The notes under the pieces are model-generated. The model saw nothing but the letters and a program-made list of their open reading frames with translations. It was not told the DNA's origin and made no database searches. A stretch of DNA of 64,000 nucleotides from Leucaena leucocephala. Its lineage: Eukaryota > Streptophyta > Magnoliopsida > Fabales > Fabaceae. The DNA lies in assembly GCA_037074615.1 (NCBI GenBank), contig CM073518.1, positions 12,166,501-12,230,500 of the forward strand, read 5' to 3'. The position numbers and the translations under genes are program-made. Below, one piece after another: positions 57,495-64,000 of the stretch (position 1 is the first letter of the stretch; every line of letters starts with the position of its first letter).

Positions 57495-60400
57495 TATAGC
57501 ATCCTTACTTTCGTACATCTTAGGGACTATTCGGTAGCATTTAGAACCACTTACAAGACTTTGGGAGTCCACTAGCTAAATCTGGAATTTTTACTCTTCT
57601 CGAGTTACTGTTCATATGGTATTCCAGATTCTGCGACAAATTTCAGAAAATCATAATTAATTATAGAAAAAATGAAATGAAGTGATTCAAAATTATACTC
57701 AAACCAAACATCTTGAAATTTAAGTGAAAAATAAGTATCGGACCAAATGATCAGCCAATCAGTACAGTTTAATCATCAAAGATCACTGTTCATTTGGTTA
57801 AATTTCTAAAAAACAGTTTCTGGTCCCTAACTTTAGAAAATTTGTTCTCTTTGTACAGACATTAAAATAAGGCGTACTTGGTGTCAAAATGAAGCTTGAC
57901 ATGTTAACTAAGTACTGCTAAAACATCATACATTTATTCGATCATTTACTATTTTTAATTACAGCAACTACTGTGCTGCTTCAAAGCATACATTACATAA
58001 GTCATACATAACATTAAGTACAATCAATCATGCCATCTATCCCCTAACTTCTCTACTTGCATCTTCATCTTCTTCCATCTTTGAAGAACCTATTGGTGTT
58101 GGGGTGACATGTAGGGGGTGAGATTTCAGTGGAAATCTCAGTAGTAAACATAAACCATACAATGTATGCAACTATATGCTTGATGTTACTATGTGAGCAC
58201 TTGATGATCATGCTTGCATAATGATACTTACATGCTTCCATGTCTCTTAATTATAACATATGGTCATAGCATAAAAGGAAACAGATCATTACTTAATCCT
58301 ACATGCTTCACATCATCAAAGTAAGTAAACATCACATAAAGGATCCAAGCAACATAAGCATACAAGTAGGCAAGTTCACTACCTCATACTCCGTGCTTTC
58401 CTTATCCTTTTCCTTTACCTCTTGCTTCCTACTTCTCCTTGAGATGTGACTGCCCTCTTTGAGCACATAAACGAAATCCTAACATTGCATTACCATTAAC
58501 TCATTATAATCCAACTTCCTTGAACACTAAACTTTATCTACTAAAGTAACTTTCTTTAATCTTTGTTAATTAGCTTGATCTTTGAATCAATTGATTTCTT
58601 GATTTTATCCCATAAAATTTGGCCTTATGAATCCATTTATGAACTCAGAATTCACAAATTCTAGTAGCTGCACACTGCTCTAGATAAAATTGCATAACTT
58701 CCCTTTTTCTTTAAAAAATCATCATTTTGATTCCAATGCTTCCAATACTTGTTTATCTATTTCATCCCACACAATTTTTCATTTTAAAACCATTGGAAGC
58801 ATCAAAATCATGAAATTCCAATCAATGTTCATGTATGTGAACAGTACAGAGAAGACTTCAAACAGTACAACTTTCAATTCCAATGCTTTCAAGGTTCCAA
58901 ACCTATCCAATCCTACACAAAATCATATTTTAAATTCAATGGAAGCATTAGATCATTGAAATTCCATCTTCTCTTATCCGGAATAGCCTTTGCAGAAAGG
59001 TGAAACATCCTCCCTTAGACTCCTCAGAGTACACTTGCGGAAGCAATATTAGCTCGATTATATCTTAACTTAAGCCCAGAAATTAACATTTTACTCTTAA
59101 GTTCCTTATTCTGAACCTTTAATTTGAGAACTGATTAATCTCATTCTACACATCCAAACAAGGCTTATTACCTATCCACGGAATGCCCCAGATGTGTACC
59201 ACTGGCTCACCAAATTTTATAGCTAAACTCCTTTATTTACTAGGTCAGACTGAGGTCAAAACACTGCTACCTCAGGACCTGCGAATTTCCCTCTTAATTC
59301 CTCATACATAGATTTAACATGCCAAACAATATTTATTATTGAATAACAAAATGTCATACAACAAGGCATATACAAAATTCTCATATTCTATTACATCTTT
59401 TCCTGCCCGAACTTCAGCAGTATAACCGCTAGGCTTCATCTGTACAAAGAACTGAACCGTACTGATTCGGTAATTCCCTCATGAGAACTACCATTCTACG
59501 TAAGTACCCAGGAAAGACTGGATGAATCGGCTAGGTCCACTCACTTCCAGTCTCCTTAGACAGCACCTACGTACACAGTACTTATCATATTCTGATGTTC
59601 AGTCTTAAATTCGGCAGCATAACGGCGTCTCTCAAAATCCTTAAAATTCACTTCAACATAATCTCCCTGTAATGGGTTAGATATGGGGAATGAGATTCGA
59701 GGGAATCTCAGTAGTAATAATCATAACAATATATGTAATGCAGAGTGACAGTGCTTGCTTGTGATTGTGTACAGATAAGTATGCTGCGTGCTTCCATACT
59801 CAATAACATATGATCATAGCATTGTAATAGAGCTTCAAGCATAACATATAAGACAACAATCCAACCAAACAATAGCACAACAGATCACAAAGCCATTACA
59901 TAAAAGCTAGGATTAGTTACTACCTCAAAAGCTTAGCAGAACTCTACTATCTCGATACAGCTTCCAGCTCCGCCAGAACTTCCTTTCTTCTTTCTTTCTC
60001 CTTCTCTCTCTTCTTTCTCTTGCAAAACCGTGGGATGCATGAAATGGGCGGGGGAGGGGGTATTTATAGTTTCCCTCAATGGCATTCCTGTAATTTTGAA
60101 GCCATCTGAACATGTGGTCCTGGTTTTTCCTAGAATTTCCTATTTTCTTTTATTCCTTTTTACTGCATCATCCAGGACACCTCAGTGGACACCTCAGCGG
60201 ACACCTCAGCAGCACATTTCTCACATGTCTAAAACCCGGGACACCTCATCAGCTGACTCAGCCTGCTGACTTACCGGTCCAGAGTCTTGCACCGTAATAC
60301 GTGTCCTTAGCTTTATCTGCTTCCTTTAGATCAGTTCCATGTGGCGACAAGGTGGGTCCCTTCACGCCATCCAATGCTATCCAGATAAGTCCCGAACTTT

Positions 60401-63303
60401 ATCTGATCACCTCCTTGGTTATCGTGCCAACCGAGTAACTTTACTTTACTGAAAAGTCATTAAATCATTATTTTAATGTCACTTTTCCCCTGAATCATTG
60501 GGCCTACGTTTTTGGGCATGAGAATATCATCTTGGGTCTCTGATCCAGCCCAAGTACTCTGATGGCACGATTCCCAAGAAACACCCCTTGGCAAATTACA
60601 AAAATGCCCTTAGTCTCTCTTTCTTTACTTTATTAGGCCTAGGGGCATTATTATCTTTTCCCATCTTACCAGAGTATTCTTTGACCCTGGTCAACTATCC
60701 AGATAACTTCCCTGGACTGTCTAACCTTAGGCAAATGACCAAAATACCCTTTACTCATTCTTCAGCTGTTCTATAACATAAGGGCATTTTCGTCATTTCG
60801 TACCTTTTTCCCGGACACCGGCCCCTTTTACCACTGGACTGATCTAATGGGCCTGGGCCTTCCCTGGTGTCACTAAAGACCTTAGAAACACTATACGGCC
60901 CCCTGGCCACAGTCCGATCATCCCTATCGGGACTGCTTTTTCTTTACCGATTATAACTGTAAATTCCCATCTTCCGGAATTTTTACAGAAAAATCGGGAC
61001 CTCAAATCAAAATTCTATGACTCCTCATTCAACCCGGAATCCTTTTCTCTATCTCCCGGTATTTTCAGATATTTTATCCGGACCGGGCTGTTTTGGCCTG
61101 AAAAAGCGCTCACGCGCACACTTTTCCAAAATGACCATTTTACCCCTGGTCATATTTCTAATTCTTTCATACACATAGAGACCTCATATGTACATTTCAC
61201 AGTTCAGTGAAATGATCAGCATAATTTTCTCTATTTTCTGGCAAAATATGGTACTCATCGGCTACCAGCCCGATCTTTTCCATAATTACGATTTTGCCCC
61301 TACATTCTCTTTCTGGCCCTGTTAGTCATCTTCTCATCCTTCATCTTAAGTTCTAGAAATTCTCTTTCAATAACTCATCCCTTAAACTCTTTGGGAGTTA
61401 TCGTTACTTGAAAGGCTTGACAACCAGCGCATATCAGGTTATCTTGCACAGGAGCCAGCCCATATCAAGACTACCTGCAGAATTCCTAGGCTTAAGACTT
61501 AGGATATTCCTCACATTCCTCATTTTGGACCTAGGTGAACTGTCCCGATTCTGTAGGTTAAAGACTTAACTCATCTTTAAATCCTGAAGGACTTAGCTCA
61601 TCCCTCAGATTCCTACAAAATACAGGTAAGTGATCCGCCCATATCAGATTACTACCCTGGGACTATGGGTTTAGCAACCTGCCCATATCAGACTACTTCC
61701 CAGTTCTCCTAGACCAAAAATCGGGATGTTACAAAAGGCCTCAAGAAAGAGCAAAGTTAAGAATATCAACTCAATTCAATAACTAATCATCAAACTAGCT
61801 TTTCTAAGTGTCTTCTACTTGATTCTAACTTGCTTTTCTTCTTTCTTCAATTCTGTCCAGATTTGTACAGTAAGGTTACCAAGAGAATATCTCACTTTTA
61901 TACCATTAAAACTTAGGTTTCATTCTTCCAAAACACTTACAAATAAACTAGGAAGGATTACATACCTTAAGCTCTAGCTAAAGTGCCTTGAATCTCCTTT
62001 TGCCTTGGCTTGAGTTTCCATTTGGCCATAGTTTCTACAAGGTTCAAGAGGCCACGGTTTTGCAAGGAAATGGAGGGATTTTTATAGCCAAAACTTTGGC
62101 ATCTTGGGACAAGAATGTCCCTCCTTCAACTAATTATTACAACTCTTTAATCTTGAATCTTATTGGCTACATAATTCTTTAATCTTCATTAACTTAATTC
62201 TTATATTATTTTAATAAATTTTAGCACATGGGATAAGGTTTCTTTCTTCTTCTTGATGCCATATGTCCCTTGAGATGGGTCCCACCATGTGATCCTTGGC
62301 TTCTTCTTGAAGCTCCTTGATTTTCCTTTGATTTTTCTATTTAAAAAATTCATAAAATATCCAAAATTGACTTAATCTCCAAGACTTGATCTTGGGCTTT
62401 TTGGGAATATCTAGGACGCCATATTGGGCCTCTTTTAGGTCCAATAGCTAATTGGCATAAATCCCAATGCACTTTTCTTATACCGATATTCTTAAATCAC
62501 CCTGATTTTTGAGATAAATGCTAGACACCTCTTTTGTTGGCTCTAAAATTTTTAGAAATTCATCCTAATATAAAATGAATTCCTTGAAAAGTCTCATAAT
62601 TTTCTGAGACCCAGAAGTCTTGATAAAAATTTCTCTACTTTTCCTTTAACCCTTTATTGGTGTCCAATTTCACCTTAAATTTCATAATAACTTCTGCAGG
62701 ACTCCTTTTTTACTTCTATCAGTTTCATAAATTCTTATATTAATTATAAGAATTTACTACCAAATTTCATCTGATTATGAGGTCCAGAGGATACTGTAAT
62801 AATCTCCTGACTTTGGAAATTAATATCAATTTATCGAGACCTCAAATCAAAATTCTGTGTAGCGTTAAACTGATCAGAATAACTTTCTCTATTTTATGGT
62901 AAAATTTGGGACTAAAATGCTTTTGAGCAATTTTTGGCCTTTTCTGGCTCAACTTTCCATAATTAGCACTTTGCCCCTGAACTTTTAGAAATTGCACTTT
63001 AAGCCCTCAACTTTTCATAATTACACTTAATAGCCTAAAGCTTATGTCTACTTCCATTTTGCACCATATATTTTTTAGAACTTTCACTTTAGTCCCTTTC
63101 TTTTCTAAAATTTCCATAATGTCCTTGGAAACTTTCATTAATTGCAATTTAGTCCATAGACTTTCACTAAATTGCAATTTAGTCCCTTTTGCTTTACAAC
63201 TTGATCTAATTATTATCTTTTCTTTCTATTTATCATCACAATCCCTTCTAAACATCTTTCCTTTATCAGTCTTATATAGATAGCGAAAAATTAGGATATG
63301 ACA
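57495..63303 (-). mobile_element. Outer gypsy solo LTR inside the CACTA-like element
   Basis: On the plus strand it starts TATAGCATCC and ends GGATATGACA. It is flanked by the 5-bp duplication TACAT (57490-57494 and 63304-63308). Its own sequence is 57495-59000 plus 61739-63303, about 3.07 kb, with no internal region. A minus-strand TATA box (complement of 62079-62086) is present. It is related to the plus-strand LTR pieces at 33618-34629 and 39283-41510. The terminal TG has become TA at its left end. Confidence 0.88.
59001..61733 (-). mobile_element. Inner gypsy solo LTR
   Basis: A 2733-bp LTR from TGAAACATCC to GGGATGTTACA, flanked by the 5-bp duplication AAAGG (58996-59000 and 61734-61738). 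TATA box on the minus strand at 60061-60068. From about 59300 to 61310 it is a close relative of the family A LTR, but both ends differ. It is the innermost and so the most recent insertion in this nest. Confidence 0.9.
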
Positions 63304-63399
63304 TACATCAGGTGTAAATATTTTACCCTTATTTATAAAAATGCCACCGGTCATTTTTTTAAATCATCTTCGCAAGAGAAAGCCTATTTTGTAGTAGTG

Positions 63400-64000
63400 A
63401 CTAAACAACAGTAAAGTGATTGCTTTCAGATCACTCTTCATATAAGAGTTGGATCTAAAACAGATGGCTCAAAGATATAGCTAGATTCAGATAAGTAAAT
63501 ATCACTCTTTAGATAAGAGTTAGATCTGTTACAAATTACTCTTCAGATAAGAGCACAGTTCAGTTACAGGCTGCTCACTATTAGAGCACAAATTCAGATG
63601 AGAAGTTATGATACGGCCATAGTAACATAATGCAAATACCTATGGCAATTACCAATAGCGATTTGCAGATGGCTAGGCCATGATTGCACACGATAACAAC
63701 CCATGGCAAGCTACAGGAAAGAAAGAAAGATGAGAAGGAACACTTGAGTAAGAGAGAGAATAAGTGAAAGAAAGATGAGAAGGAACACTTGAGTAAGAGA
63801 GAGAATAAATAAAGTCTTGATAGATAATAAAGGCTACTGGATACAATTTTGAAAATAATTTTACGGATTTGAGTTATCAACATAAAAGGAGTAACTAACC
63901 ATATAAGGTGTTGATTAGCTCATCTAGAGAAAGTACTTATAATATTTTTCCCTAGATAGACTCTATTATATACAGACTGAAATTAGTTTTCTCTTAAATG
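63400..64000 (+). mobile_element. Gypsy internal region, resumed to window end
   Basis: Continues 53996-56307 after the CACTA-like element and is colinear with 42900-43339: the AGAGTTGGATCT array at 63425-63600, then GAAGGAAC...GAGTAAGAGAG. A 45-bp unit is duplicated in tandem at 63721-63765 and 63766-63810. The last ~130 bases correspond to the reverse complement of about 6180-6260 in the first element. No gene. Confidence 0.7.

Larger units (their letters stand above)
56308..63399. mobile_element. Small CACTA-like DNA transposon, split by nested solo LTRs
   Basis: The right end reads, on the complement, CACTACTACAAAATAGGCTTT. The left end reads CATGGCTAAAAAATAGGCTTT. They are inverted copies with the left CACTA decayed. 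Subterminal phrases such as CTACACCGGTT and CGGTGTAAAA (56325-56445) are typical of En/Spm-type elements. The element inserted in gypsy internal sequence, which resumes right after 63399. Flanking trinucleotides are AGT and ACT, so no clean 3-bp duplication. Without the nested insertion (57495-63308) it is about 1.28 kb and has no transposase, so it is non-autonomous. Confidence 0.78.

Noticed and set aside
57214..57537. 107-codon frame with a 24-residue repeat
   Set aside because: Generated by the 72-bp tandem repeats of the CACTA-like element, and it runs into the nested LTR.
63581..63883. 100-codon minus-strand frame near the window end
   Set aside because: Its internal repetition comes from the 45-bp tandem duplication, and the region is gypsy non-coding sequence on the other strand.

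Overview
This window looks like repeat-rich, gene-poor plant nuclear DNA, probably from an angiosperm with a large genome. I could support no host gene, tRNA, rRNA or CRISPR array. Nearly every base belongs to LTR retrotransposons or to one CACTA-like DNA transposon. The plant call rests on the Ty1/copia and Ty3/gypsy elements primed from initiator Met-tRNA (TGGTATCAGAGC), the very long (about 3.6 kb) gypsy LTRs, the CACTA-type subterminal repeats and the deep nesting. The setting resembles pericentromeric or other heterochromatic DNA.

Layout. (1) 1-13376: a minus-strand gypsy family ('family A') in a tandem arrangement LTR-internal-LTR-internal, in which one LTR (1746-5310) serves two neighbouring internal regions. 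The internal region is about 4.5 kb and holds only a broken gag, so the family is non-autonomous. (2) 13377-14618: older gypsy LTR fragments. (3) 14619-23570: a young, nearly intact minus-strand Copia element ('Copia-1') whose gag-pol is broken by one missing base. (4) 23571-33218: a second family A element whose left LTR is cut by Copia-1. (5) 33219-43339: fragments comprising a Copia LTR piece, three gypsy LTR pieces, an unrelated 1.45-kb LTR with a long non-coding internal region, a gypsy integrase fragment, and a plus-strand gypsy LTR with PBS and internal region. (6) 43340-53995: an older plus-strand Copia copy ('Copia-2'), lacking the start of its 5' LTR, with gag-pol broken by two indels and three C-to-T stops, and with a gypsy solo LTR (49921-52298) in its 3' LTR. 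(7) 53996-64000: a plus-strand gypsy internal region carrying a CACTA-like element (56308-63399), which carries a solo LTR (57495-63303), which carries another solo LTR (59001-61733).

The most unusual signal is a palindromic octamer, GTCGCGAC, arrayed with alternating spacings of about 22 and 29 bp (unit about 51 bp). It occurs in the Copia LTRs, in the gypsy family A internal regions, in the plus-strand gypsy internal regions and in the non-coding part of the unrelated 1.45-kb-LTR element. The sequences between sites differ among families, but the site and its spacing are kept. In the young Copia LTRs the sites are exact; in older elements they have decayed mainly by CG-to-TG/CA changes.

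There are no gene circuits to describe. The coding logic is that of retroelements: Copia gag, protease, integrase, reverse transcriptase and RNase H in one polyprotein, and family A elements that would depend on enzymes supplied elsewhere. All comparisons were made by eye; ages and family assignments are inferences.
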